The translations under genes and the position numbers were made by a program. The notes under the pieces are model-generated. The model was not told where the DNA came from and did no database searches. It saw only the letters and a list, made by a program, of their open reading frames with translations. From Olivibacter sp. SDN3 (GTDB taxonomy: Bacteria; Bacteroidota; Bacteroidia; Sphingobacteriales; Sphingobacteriaceae), in NCBI RefSeq assembly GCF_014334135.1, contig NZ_CP060497.1:2914001-2978000 (forward strand): 64,000 nt of DNA, in the 5' to 3' direction. Below, in pieces: positions 56,249 through 64,000 of this stretch; within the stretch, counting starts at the first letter, position 1, and each line of letters begins with the position of its first letter.

Positions 56249-58114
56249 ATGAGATCTTTTATTATAGCTGTTCTCTTAATGTCCATGGGCACCATTCATT
56301 TGAAAGGAGCTGAACTTTGGGTATCTCCCCAAGGTGCCGACACTTATCCGGGAACAAAAAGCCAACCCGTGGCAACGCTCGATGCCGCCTTAAGGAAAGT
56401 GAGGGAGTGGCGAAGACTAAATGATGAAAGGGTGGCAAAAGGGGTGAATATCTATATGCAGGGAGGAAGATATAGGCTTAAGCAACCGATATTTATTCGC
56501 CCGGAAGATTCGGGAACGGCGACAAGCCCAACGATCATTTCTGCGGCTCCGGATGAACAGCCTATCATAAGCGGAGGGATACCGCTAAAGAAAAATTGGC
56601 AAAAAGTAACGGATGATAATGCACGTTTGGCTGCTGTTGCTCGGGGGAAGGTGTGGGTAATCGATGCTCCCAAGATGGGAGATGAAGTAGTAGATTTTAG
56701 GCAATTATGGGTAAATGATATCAAAGCTGTAAGAGCTAAAAGTACTTTAGGAGACAGTATGGACAGGATTTTGTCCTGGAACCATAAAGACGAAACCTGT
56801 TGGATTCCGAAAAGTACTAACTTCCAATGGCAGTCAGGAATGGAGTTTTTTATACACCAGTGGTGGGCAGTAGCTACCTTACGTATAAAAGAAGCGAATG
56901 TAGTAGCCGATAGCGTGCAGTTGTCTTTTTTACAGCCGGAAAGCAAGCTACAGTCCGAACACCCCTGGCCTGCTCCATGGCTTTCAAAAGAAACGGGTAA
57001 CTCTGCTTTTTATCTGACCAATTCCATACATTTTTTAGATGAACCGGGAGAGTGGTATCTGGATAAACAGCGCGCAAAGTTATACTATTGGCCAAGGGAT
57101 GGGGAAAATTTATCTACTGCCGAAGTTCTGGTACCTTATTTAGAAACGCTGCTTCGCGTGGCAGGGACCATCGATCAACCGGTGCAACATATACATTTTA
57201 AAGGAATCACTTGGCAGCATAGTACTTGGCTTCGTCCGTCAAAACGCGGACATGTTGCTTTGCAGGCGGGGATGTACTTTCTGGATGCTTACAAACTCGA
57301 AGTACCGGGTACTTCCGACAAAAAAGGACTGGAAAACCAAGCATGGATAGGACGACCCGATGCTGCAGCTACCCTGTCTTACACACAGCATACTTCTTTT
57401 GAAGACTGTAAATTCGAGCACTTGGCTTCCACTGGTTTGGACTACCACCGGGGTGTGCAACATAATAGTATTAAAGGTAATCTATTTAGAGATATCGGTG
57501 GCTCGGCAATTTTACTCGGAGTATTTTCAGACGAAGCTTTCGAAACGCATCTTCCCTATAATCCTACCGATGTAAGGGAGCTGACTTCCGATAATAGGAT
57601 AGAAAACAATTTAATAACTAATGTTACCAATGAGGATTGGGGCTGTGTGGGAATCGGTGCTGGATATGTGCGTAATACAATTATCCAGCATAATGAAATT
57701 AGTGAAGTTTCCTATACTGGTATTAGTCTTGGGTGGGGATGGACACCCACGGTAAGCGCAATGGCTAATAACAAAGTTTCGGCTAATAAAATTCACCATT
57801 ATGCCAAGCATATGAATGATGTGGCAGGTATTTATACCCTATCAGCACAACCCGGATCTGTCATTGAAGAAAATTATATCGATAGCATCTATACCGCGCC
57901 CTATGCACATCTACCTGAACATTGGTTTTACCTATATACAGACGAAGGATCAGCGTATTTTACCGTAAAAAACAACTGGTGTCCACAAGAGAAGTTTTTA
58001 CAGAATGCCAACGGCCCGGGGAACACCTGGAAGCATAACGGACCAATGGTGTCGGAGAGCGTTAAACAACAGGCAGGTTTACAAGAAGCCTATAAGTATC
58101 TGTTAAGTAGGTGA
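56249..58114 (+). CDS. GH141-like beta-helix enzyme
   Basis: Secreted protein of 621 residues, signal peptide about 1-23. It opens LWVSPQGADTYPGTKSQPVA, typical of right-handed beta-helix sugar enzymes. The layout with an insert of about residues 100-280 (RQLWVNDIKAVRAKST, WYLDKQRAKLYYWP) and a later helix (FEDCKFEHLASTGLDYHRGV, GGSAILLGVFSDEAF) resembles GH141. GH141 is an alpha-L-fucosidase acting in rhamnogalacturonan II breakdown. It starts 16 bases after the regulator stop. Confidence 0.7.
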   Translation: MRSFIIAVLLMSMGTIHLKGAELWVSPQGADTYPGTKSQPVATLDAALRKVREWRRLNDERVAKGVNIYMQGGRYRLKQPIFIRPEDSGTATSPTIISAAPDEQPIISGGIPLKKNWQKVTDDNARLAAVARGKVWVIDAPKMGDEVVDFRQLWVNDIKAVRAKSTLGDSMDRILSWNHKDETCWIPKSTNFQWQSGMEFFIHQWWAVATLRIKEANVVADSVQLSFLQPESKLQSEHPWPAPWLSKETGNSAFYLTNSIHFLDEPGEWYLDKQRAKLYYWPRDGENLSTAEVLVPYLETLLRVAGTIDQPVQHIHFKGITWQHSTWLRPSKRGHVALQAGMYFLDAYKLEVPGTSDKKGLENQAWIGRPDAAATLSYTQHTSFEDCKFEHLASTGLDYHRGVQHNSIKGNLFRDIGGSAILLGVFSDEAFETHLPYNPTDVRELTSDNRIENNLITNVTNEDWGCVGIGAGYVRNTIIQHNEISEVSYTGISLGWGWTPTVSAMANNKVSANKIHHYAKHMNDVAGIYTLSAQPGSVIEENYIDSIYTAPYAHLPEHWFYLYTDEGSAYFTVKNNWCPQEKFLQNANGPGNTWKHNGPMVSESVKQQAGLQEAYKYLLSR

Positions 58115-58185
58115 TAATAAAGAATTATAAGGTTAGTGATTAATAAATAGGATCGTATTTTTTAGATATTTTAAAGAAAAAGGTA

Positions 58186-59886
58186 ATGATTATTTCATCG
58201 TACAAAACACATAAATATTTTTGTAGACTACTCCCTTTTTTGGTAGCGCTATTGCTGGTAAACACTGTTGCTGCGCAGTATCCCCAAATCCCAGATACGC
58301 TTCAAGCGAAAACAGATGCTTTATTGCAGCGAGAAGACGAACGCCTTCAAAAACAATGGGAAGAATCCAATGCTGCGATCGTTCGTCAGGAGGCACAAAA
58401 CGGGCGCCCTTATATTCCTTGGGCTTCGTATCCGCTCGATTTGATAAAAGCAGATATTCCAGCCTTTCCTGGAGCTGAAGGCGGTGGTGCATTTACGCCA
58501 GGTGGTAGAGGAGGAAGGATCTTTGTGGTTAATAGTTTGGATGACAAAGGCCCAGGTACGTTTAGAGAAGCATGTGAAGCTGCGGGAGCCAGAATGATCG
58601 TTTTTAATGTCGCAGGCATTATTCATTTGGAAACACCAATTGAAATAAGAGCTCCTTATGTGACTATTGTTGGCCAAACCGCTCCTGGAGATGGCGTTTG
58701 TATCGCCGGACAATCGGTTTCTATAGAAACGCACGATGTAATTATCCGACATATGCGTTTCCGTAGAGGGAATACTGATGTAACCCTCCGTGATGACGCC
58801 CTTGGCGGTGATGCTATGGGAAATGTGATCATTGACCACTGTTCAGCCAGTTGGGGTTTAGATGAAAATATGTCAATTTATAGAAATATGTATACCGACG
58901 GTCAGGGAGAACGACTGAAGTTGCCTACGGTAAACATAACCATTCAAAACAGCATTTTTTCAGAAGCCTTAGATACCTATAACCATGCTTTCGGCAGTAC
59001 CTTGGGCGGGTTAAACAGTACCTTTATGCGAAACCTTTGGGCACATAATATCAGTAGAAATTCATCGGTGGGCATGTATGGTGATTTTTCTTTCGTAAAT
59101 AATGTGATCTTCAACTGGTGGAACCGCACGGTCGATGGGGGCGACCATCGCTCGCTATTTAACATCATCAATAATTACTATAAGCCGGGTCCAATCACCC
59201 CAACCGATCATCCCACCGGGTATAGAATTTTAAAGCCTGAGGCAGATCGTTCTCAACATGATTCACTTGTTTTTGGTCGCGCCTACGTGCAAGGTAATAT
59301 CGTAGAAGGTCATGAAAAAGTAAGTGCCGATAATTGGGATGGCGGTGTGCAGATTGGGAATGGGGGCGATGCCGGTATATATCGTGATTTAATAAAGGTC
59401 GATCGTCCATTTCCGATGTCTAGATTGGCTATTATGGAAGCCGATGACGCATTTACATTTGTTTTGGAAAATGCTGGTGCAACGTTGCCAAAAAGGGATG
59501 CAGTAGATAGTCGGATTGTTCAGGAGGTCGCAACGGGTAAATTGGATCGTCTACCAAATCGGGAAATAGAAGATTCCCCTTTTGTAAAAAGAAGGCTTCC
59601 AAAAGATTCCTATAAGCAGGGGATTATCGTAGACGTTAGTCAGGTGGGAGGATATCCAACCTATGGCGGTACGCCCTATAAAGATTCGGATAACGATGGA
59701 ATGCCAGACGAATGGGAAATGCAATATGGTCTAGATCCCTTTGATCCATCAGATGCCAATGGCGACGTTAACGGTGACGGCTATACCAATATCGAAAAAT
59801 TTATTCACGGCATAAACCCTAACGAAAAAGTGGATTGGACAGATCCCGCCAATAACCATGATACCTTAAATGCAAATGCTTTATGA
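58186..59886 (+). CDS. PL1 pectate lyase with C-terminal calcium-binding repeats, copy 2
   Basis: Secreted PL1 lyase of 566 residues, signal peptide about 1-30. The core is colinear with the copy at 28402: AFPGAEGGGAFTPGGRGGRI, IVGQTAPGDGVCIAGQSV, IDHCSASWGLDENMSIYR, NSIFSEALDTYNHAFGSTLG. The C-terminus carries DSDNDGMPDEWE and GDVNGDGYTN, calcium-binding loops. An AAAGG sequence lies shortly upstream of the ATG. The stop TGA overlaps an ATG at 59883 (ATGA), which I argue is the original start of the next gene. Confidence 0.9.
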   Translation: MIISSYKTHKYFCRLLPFLVALLLVNTVAAQYPQIPDTLQAKTDALLQREDERLQKQWEESNAAIVRQEAQNGRPYIPWASYPLDLIKADIPAFPGAEGGGAFTPGGRGGRIFVVNSLDDKGPGTFREACEAAGARMIVFNVAGIIHLETPIEIRAPYVTIVGQTAPGDGVCIAGQSVSIETHDVIIRHMRFRRGNTDVTLRDDALGGDAMGNVIIDHCSASWGLDENMSIYRNMYTDGQGERLKLPTVNITIQNSIFSEALDTYNHAFGSTLGGLNSTFMRNLWAHNISRNSSVGMYGDFSFVNNVIFNWWNRTVDGGDHRSLFNIINNYYKPGPITPTDHPTGYRILKPEADRSQHDSLVFGRAYVQGNIVEGHEKVSADNWDGGVQIGNGGDAGIYRDLIKVDRPFPMSRLAIMEADDAFTFVLENAGATLPKRDAVDSRIVQEVATGKLDRLPNREIEDSPFVKRRLPKDSYKQGIIVDVSQVGGYPTYGGTPYKDSDNDGMPDEWEMQYGLDPFDPSDANGDVNGDGYTNIEKFIHGINPNEKVDWTDPANNHDTLNANAL

Positions 59887-62800
59887 TAACAACATGCAAC
59901 AGGAAGTTTGTTTTTAACAAAATCGGGTTTGTGCCTGTCGCTCCACGTCTGGATCCGGGTGCGCTCCGCTGCCGTCCCCAAGGCCGTGTCTGCAACAGGC
60001 ACAAACCCTGTTGGTACTTCGACGGGTTTTTGGATGCGTATAAGCAAGCTTGTGGCATGAGCATAGCGAGCGTTACTTTGCGTGGCATATCCAAAATGCT
60101 TAAAAGCGAAATCTCTATAACATGCATCCGCAAAAAATGCCATTGGTTTTCTGCCTGTTTAACCCTGCTGTTGATTCAGCTGGTGCAGTTATCTTTTGCT
60201 GTGCAGGGAGATAACCAAAAACATGCGCTAACGATACTTATTTCTGAAAAAGCTTCACCACGTATACAATATGGTGTGGAAAAGCTTACTGAAGCTTTTC
60301 GAGCTTCGGGATATCAAATCAGGCTTACTACAGATGACGTGACTCTTGCGCAAGCATCCCAATTATTAATTATCGGTAAAATCGCAGATCCGATAGGTAG
60401 TGGGATATTCGATACAATTAACTTGTCGGCAAAAGAAGCCTTTCAGATTCATTGGGATACCGCACAGGGAAAAAGCTTTATAGCAGGTGCTGACGATAAT
60501 GGTGTGCTATATGGTTGTCTGGAATTGGCAGAGCGCCTTGATAAGGAAGGGCAACTGCCAATGCAGTTGCAAAAAAAAGATCATCCGGAAATGCTGTTGC
60601 GCGGTACAGCGATTGGTATTCAAAAAACACACTACCTACCGGGACGAACGGTATATGAATACCCCTATACACCGGAAGAGTTTCCTTGGTTATATGATAA
60701 AGAACAGTGGATAAGATACTTGGATATGTTGGTGGAGAACCGCTATAATTCCCTGTATTTGTGGAATGGGCATCCGTTCGCCTCACTGGTACGCTTAGCC
60801 GATTATCCCTATGCGGTGGAGGTCGATGAGGAAACGTTTAAAAAAAATGAAGAAATCTTTCAGTTCATCACGAAGGAGGCCGATAAACGGGGCATCTGGG
60901 TGATACAGATGTTTTATAATATTATTGTATCAAAGCCTTTTGCAGAAAAACATGATTTAAAAACGCAGGATCGCAACAGGCCTATTCTCCCCCTAATAGC
61001 CGATTATACGCGCAAGTCCATCGCTGCCTTCGTTGAGAAATATCCAAATGTAGGATTGTTGGTAACACTTGGCGAGGCGATGGAAGGAGTCGGACAGGAC
61101 GATATCGACTGGTTTACCAAGACCATTATCCCGGGGGTGCAGGAAGGACTGAAGCGCATTGGCGAAGAAACAGAACCCCCCATTGTTTTGCGCGCACATG
61201 ATACTGATGCTCCCGCCGTTATGAAGGCATCGCTGCCCTTATATAAAAATTTATATACCATGGCAAAATACAATGGCGAGGCGTTGACAACCTACACGCC
61301 TCGCGGGAAGTGGGCGGAACTTCACCAAACTTTGAGTAAAGCGGCGCCTGTACATATACAGAATGTGCATATTTTAGCAAATCTCGAACCTTTTCGCTAT
61401 GCATCACCTGATTTTATTCAAAAAAGCGTACAGGCCATGCATAACATTCATTATGCAAACGGTTTGCACGTCTATCCGCAGGCCTCTTACTGGGACTGGC
61501 CCTATGCAGCAGATCGCCTAAAAGACACAACGGCGCGACTGTTACAAATTGATCGCGATTGGATGTGGTATAAAGCTTGGGCGAGATATGCATGGAATGC
61601 GGGTAACGATAGGAATATGGAAGAAGCTTACTGGAGTGATATCTTGGCAGGGGTATTCGGAACGGATAACACTGCTGGGAGAGCATTGTTGGAAAGTTAT
61701 GAAGAACTGGGCGAAATAGCACCAAAGCTATTAAGGCGTTATGGCATTACCGACGGTAACCGACAAACACTAAGCCTAGGGATGTTTATGCCACAGTTAA
61801 TTAATCCGTTTCGCTTTAGTCTATTTACCTTACTTTATGAGTCTGAAGCACCTGAAGGAGAAATGCTAATTGACTATGCAAAGAAGGAATGGAACGGTGA
61901 ACCACATATTGGAGAAACCCCAGTCCAGGTTGCAGATGAAGTGGTGGCTCACGGTAAAAATGCTGTACTTGCCATAGAAAAAGTTGCTTCACAGGTTACA
62001 CAAGAAAAAGAAGAATTCAATAGGATAAAAAATGATGTGTATTGCTACGATGCTTTGGCAAACTTTTACGCCGAAAAAGTGCGGGCGGCCTTGCTGGTTT
62101 TGCGCTATAAATATTCGAGTGAAGTAGGGGATTTAGACAAAGCACTACCGCACTTGGAAAATAGTATATGGTATTTTAAAAAGCTGACAACACTCACGGA
62201 CGACAGCTATTTGTATGCAAATAGCATGCAGACCACGCAAAGAAAAATTCCAATTCGAGGAATAGATGGTAATTACAAAAAATGGGATGAGCTGCTGCCA
62301 TTATATGAGCAAGAGCTATCACACTTCAAGAGGCAGATCGATTCACTCAAACATCATCCGGAAGGAACAGGTACCGTTGAGCCGTTAGAGCCCGTTGCCG
62401 TAAAGCTGATAGCAGGTAGCAAAGGCTTTTACGCCTTGAGTAAAGACGCAAAGCCATTTGGAAGTGAACATAAATTGGTAGAAGTAGCAACTAGCTTGGC
62501 AAAGCTGAAAGGTATCCGGATGGACGCTGACCGACAGCGAAATTTAGGAAGCCAAATTACTTTTGATGTTGATCAACCTGCTCAATTACTTGTGGGTTTC
62601 TTTAAGGAAAAGGATGCTGCTTTTGGAAGTGAAAAGGAAAGTGAAAACTTTGCCCCGGCCCCGGAGCTGGAACGCGATGCTAGCGCAAATGATTATGGAC
62701 AATCGGATGTGCTTATTGCAAATGCATTGCTTTTGGAGGGATATCCGCCGGTATATATACATGCTTATCGTTTCCCTCCCGGAAAGCATACGCTAACAAT

Positions 62801-62915
62801 TCCTAAAGGAGAATGCCTGCTTTTAGGTTTTACAGACGCGAAAGAATTTAAAAGTTATGATGCGGAAGTTGGGATCGCAGTCGATGAACGGAATATTGAT
62901 TGGTTGTTTGAATAG
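59883..62915 (+). CDS. Large GH20/GH67-like secreted glycosidase; signal peptide split by an insertion
   Basis: Secreted enzyme-like protein of 1010 residues from 59883. An N-terminal GH20b/GH67-type alpha-beta domain (ASPRIQYGVEKLTEAFRASG, AGADDNGVLYGCLELAERLD) is followed by a barrel (LRGTAIGIQKTHYLPG, ENRYNSLYLWNGHPFASLVR, NVGLLVTLGEAMEGVGQDDI) and an all-helical then beta C-terminus. It is distantly like GH20/67/115 and possibly a uronidase. Residues 5-80 are encoded by an inserted repeat (59899-60126). After removal, the N-terminus reads MITTCIRKKCHWFSACL, a normal signal. An ATG inside the insert at 60096 can also start a signal-bearing protein. Confidence 0.65.
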   Translation: MITTCNRKFVFNKIGFVPVAPRLDPGALRCRPQGRVCNRHKPCWYFDGFLDAYKQACGMSIASVTLRGISKMLKSEISITCIRKKCHWFSACLTLLLIQLVQLSFAVQGDNQKHALTILISEKASPRIQYGVEKLTEAFRASGYQIRLTTDDVTLAQASQLLIIGKIADPIGSGIFDTINLSAKEAFQIHWDTAQGKSFIAGADDNGVLYGCLELAERLDKEGQLPMQLQKKDHPEMLLRGTAIGIQKTHYLPGRTVYEYPYTPEEFPWLYDKEQWIRYLDMLVENRYNSLYLWNGHPFASLVRLADYPYAVEVDEETFKKNEEIFQFITKEADKRGIWVIQMFYNIIVSKPFAEKHDLKTQDRNRPILPLIADYTRKSIAAFVEKYPNVGLLVTLGEAMEGVGQDDIDWFTKTIIPGVQEGLKRIGEETEPPIVLRAHDTDAPAVMKASLPLYKNLYTMAKYNGEALTTYTPRGKWAELHQTLSKAAPVHIQNVHILANLEPFRYASPDFIQKSVQAMHNIHYANGLHVYPQASYWDWPYAADRLKDTTARLLQIDRDWMWYKAWARYAWNAGNDRNMEEAYWSDILAGVFGTDNTAGRALLESYEELGEIAPKLLRRYGITDGNRQTLSLGMFMPQLINPFRFSLFTLLYESEAPEGEMLIDYAKKEWNGEPHIGETPVQVADEVVAHGKNAVLAIEKVASQVTQEKEEFNRIKNDVYCYDALANFYAEKVRAALLVLRYKYSSEVGDLDKALPHLENSIWYFKKLTTLTDDSYLYANSMQTTQRKIPIRGIDGNYKKWDELLPLYEQELSHFKRQIDSLKHHPEGTGTVEPLEPVAVKLIAGSKGFYALSKDAKPFGSEHKLVEVATSLAKLKGIRMDADRQRNLGSQITFDVDQPAQLLVGFFKEKDAAFGSEKESENFAPAPELERDASANDYGQSDVLIANALLLEGYPPVYIHAYRFPPGKHTLTIPKGECLLLGFTDAKEFKSYDAEVGIAVDERNIDWLFE
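59891..60118. mobile_element. 228-bp repeat-like insertion in the signal peptide of the 59883 gene
   Basis: The insertion is flanked by identical 8-bp direct repeats AACATGCA at 59891-59898 and 60119-60126, as expected from a target-site duplication. The offset is 228 bases (76 codons), so the frame is kept and has no stop. The sequence looks GC-richer than its surroundings. It contains a 14-bp perfect inverted repeat (59925-59938 with 59995-60008) and a second stem, TTTTGGAT/ATCCAAAA (60028-60035 with 60089-60096). No transposase or clear terminal inverted repeats are seen, so it is MITE- or REP-like. The class is unknown. Confidence 0.7.
59925..60008. repeat. 14-bp inverted repeat inside the insertion
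   Basis: GGGTTTGTGCCTGT at 59925-59938 is perfectly complementary to ACAGGCACAAACCC at 59995-60008, with a 56-base, apparently GC-rich loop. This is a strong structured element unlike any other sequence in the window. Confidence 0.8.
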
Positions 62916-62922
62916 GAAATTT

Positions 62923-63618
62923 ATGATTAACCTACTGAGAGTTTACATTTTTTTTATGATGTCAATGGTTTTTTCGTGTAATGCTGGAGCGAATTACCAT
63001 AACGCTCACTCCCCGTACTTGGTACAGGTTGTTGCTACAGTGGCTGCTGACGAAATGATCCATCGCTTTTATGAGCTCGCCAAAGAAAGTGGAATTGAAA
63101 AACCTTTACTTTATCAATGGGAAAATCACCATATACTGTACGGCACAAAAGCCGAATCGGAGCGATTCTATAAAAATTGTTTAGAGGCCTATCCGTTGTA
63201 TGATGTGCAGTTGTTAGAAGCGCCGTTTTACACTTTTGATCGAAAACGCTGCCAGGATAAAGAATCTATTGCAGTCAAAGAATATGATCATGTGCTTTTA
63301 TCTGCCAATCTGGTGAAAGATAGTACCCTCCAGCAAGAATACCTAGATTATCATACACAACAATTCGAGCAATGGCCAGAAGTTTCACAAGGGTTTTGTA
63401 AGGCAATGTTTCAGCAGGTGCTTTTATATAGAGCTGGTAGACAATTATTCTTGGTCATCAGTATTCCTAAGGGAGCCGACTTTGAAAGCTTGGATAAGAA
63501 AACGGTGGAAAATAATTCCAGAGGGGAGGAATGGAATAAGCTCATGGCAAAATATCAAGAAGGGCTTCCGGGAACGAGCGAAGGTGAAGTTTGGGTGTTT
63601 TTTAATTTAAATAAATAA
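62923..63618 (+). CDS. Rhamnose-mutarotase-like lipoprotein with duplicated fold
   Basis: Protein of 231 residues from the ATG at 62923, 7 bases after the previous stop; an upstream in-frame ATG at 62857 lies inside the previous gene. The signal ends SMVFSC, with Cys19 for lipidation. The C-terminal half from about 115 resembles L-rhamnose mutarotase (RhaM): LDYHTQQFEQWPEVSQGFCK, QVLLYRAGRQLFLVISIP and a closing SEGEVWVFFN. The N-terminal half (LVQVVATVAADEMIHRFYEL, WENHHILYGTKAESERFYKN) looks like a second diverged ferredoxin-like unit. RhaM interconverts L-rhamnose anomers and is normally cytoplasmic. Confidence 0.65.
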   Translation: MINLLRVYIFFMMSMVFSCNAGANYHNAHSPYLVQVVATVAADEMIHRFYELAKESGIEKPLLYQWENHHILYGTKAESERFYKNCLEAYPLYDVQLLEAPFYTFDRKRCQDKESIAVKEYDHVLLSANLVKDSTLQQEYLDYHTQQFEQWPEVSQGFCKAMFQQVLLYRAGRQLFLVISIPKGADFESLDKKTVENNSRGEEWNKLMAKYQEGLPGTSEGEVWVFFNLNK

Positions 63619-63699
63619 TACGATCAGAATAAACCTAATATCAGGTGTGATTTTATGTCATGCATCTCGTATTCGGTCATCTAAAAAGCAAAAACGGAA

Positions 63700-64000
63700 A
63701 TGTTAAAATTAGGAATACTGGGATTAGGAGAAGGTAGAAGTACAATATCTGCTGCGTTGAATAGTTCAAAGATTGAATTGATAAAAATATGTGATCGTAA
63801 TGAAGCTGTTTGTAAGCAACGTGCGGAAGAGTTTGATTTTCATCTCTATGTAACTAATTATCAGGACTTGCTTGATGATCCTGAAATTGATGCCATTGCT
63901 ATCTATACACCAGATAAGCTGCATGCCGAACATGTGAAATCAGCACTGAAGCATGGTAAGCATGTGATCTGTACCAAGCCTTTTATAGATAATCTCGCAC
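63700..64000 (+). CDS. Gfo/Idh/MocA-family oxidoreductase, N-terminal part
   Basis: The first 100 codons of an NAD(P)-dependent sugar or inositol dehydrogenase-like protein; the rest is outside the window. It starts MLKLGILGLGEGRSTISAAL, with a Rossmann GLGEG motif. DDPEIDAIAIYTPDKLHAEH and HGKHVICTKPF follow, the latter being the family's EKP-type motif. No signal peptide is present, so it is probably cytoplasmic. It lies 81 bases after the mutarotase-like gene. Confidence 0.85.
   Translation, partial: MLKLGILGLGEGRSTISAALNSSKIELIKICDRNEAVCKQRAEEFDFHLYVTNYQDLLDDPEIDAIAIYTPDKLHAEHVKSALKHGKHVICTKPFIDNLA

Noticed and set aside
59925-60008. tRNA or other structural RNA gene
   Set aside because: The strong stem with a GC-rich loop does not fold as a cloverleaf I can recognise, and the flanking direct repeats explain it better as an inserted element.
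63636-63645. TAATATCAGG before the Gfo/Idh gene as a seventh operator
   Set aside because: The second half differs from the motif, and no -7 box is found 55 bases downstream.
1-64000. CRISPR arrays, rRNA, tRNA and phage genes
   Set aside because: No regularly spaced repeats, no rRNA-like blocks and no phage or recombinase proteins were seen on either strand.

Overview
This window comes from a member of the Bacteroidota, most like a soil or plant-associated Sphingobacteriaceae. Direct support: two SusC/SusD outer-membrane pairs, many secreted or lipid-anchored sugar enzymes, promoters of the TAnnTTTG type, weak or absent Shine-Dalgarno sequences, and housekeeping genes (FloA flotillin, MtgA) of the Bacteroidota type. 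No rRNA, tRNA, CRISPR array or transposase gene was seen.

Layout. 1-5416 is core genome: the start of atpD on the minus strand, an RmlD-like reductase, floA, an RluA-type pseudouridine synthase, a conserved small protein and mtgA. 5641-64000, all on the plus strand, is one very large polysaccharide utilisation locus. Its parts are a sodium:solute symporter; an aldolase-MGH1-like-GH28-GH95 operon closed by a clear terminator; susC/susD pair 1 with a beta-propeller gene; a DUF3826-like gene with susC/susD pair 2 and a small secreted protein; a long enzyme operon (PL1, beta-helix/barrel fusion, GH140, GH43-like, propeller, GH2, GH78, sialidase-like, esterase, sugar isomerase-like, GH28); then GH78, a GH43-like propeller, GH2, a GntR-type regulator, GH141-like, a second PL1, a GH20/67-like giant, a rhamnose-mutarotase-like lipoprotein and the start of a Gfo/Idh/MocA oxidoreductase.

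Function. Two PL1 and two GH28 enzymes attack a galacturonan backbone. Two GH78 enzymes remove L-rhamnose. GH95 removes L-fucose or L-galactose. GH140 (apiosidase), a GH141-like enzyme, two GH2 enzymes and an esterase point to rhamnogalacturonan II or a similarly decorated pectin. Several large enzymes belong to poorly described families and are the best candidates for new activities.

Two observations stand out. First, six transcription units in the locus carry the same operator-like sequence (best copies TAATATCCTATAAT) exactly 55 bp upstream of the start of a TAnnTTTG-like -7 box. This defines a single regulon that includes the symporter and aldolase. Second, the signal peptide of the gene at 59883 is split by an in-frame 228-bp insertion flanked by 8-bp direct repeats. 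Removing the insertion in silico restores a textbook signal peptide that starts at an ATGA overlap with the upstream gene.
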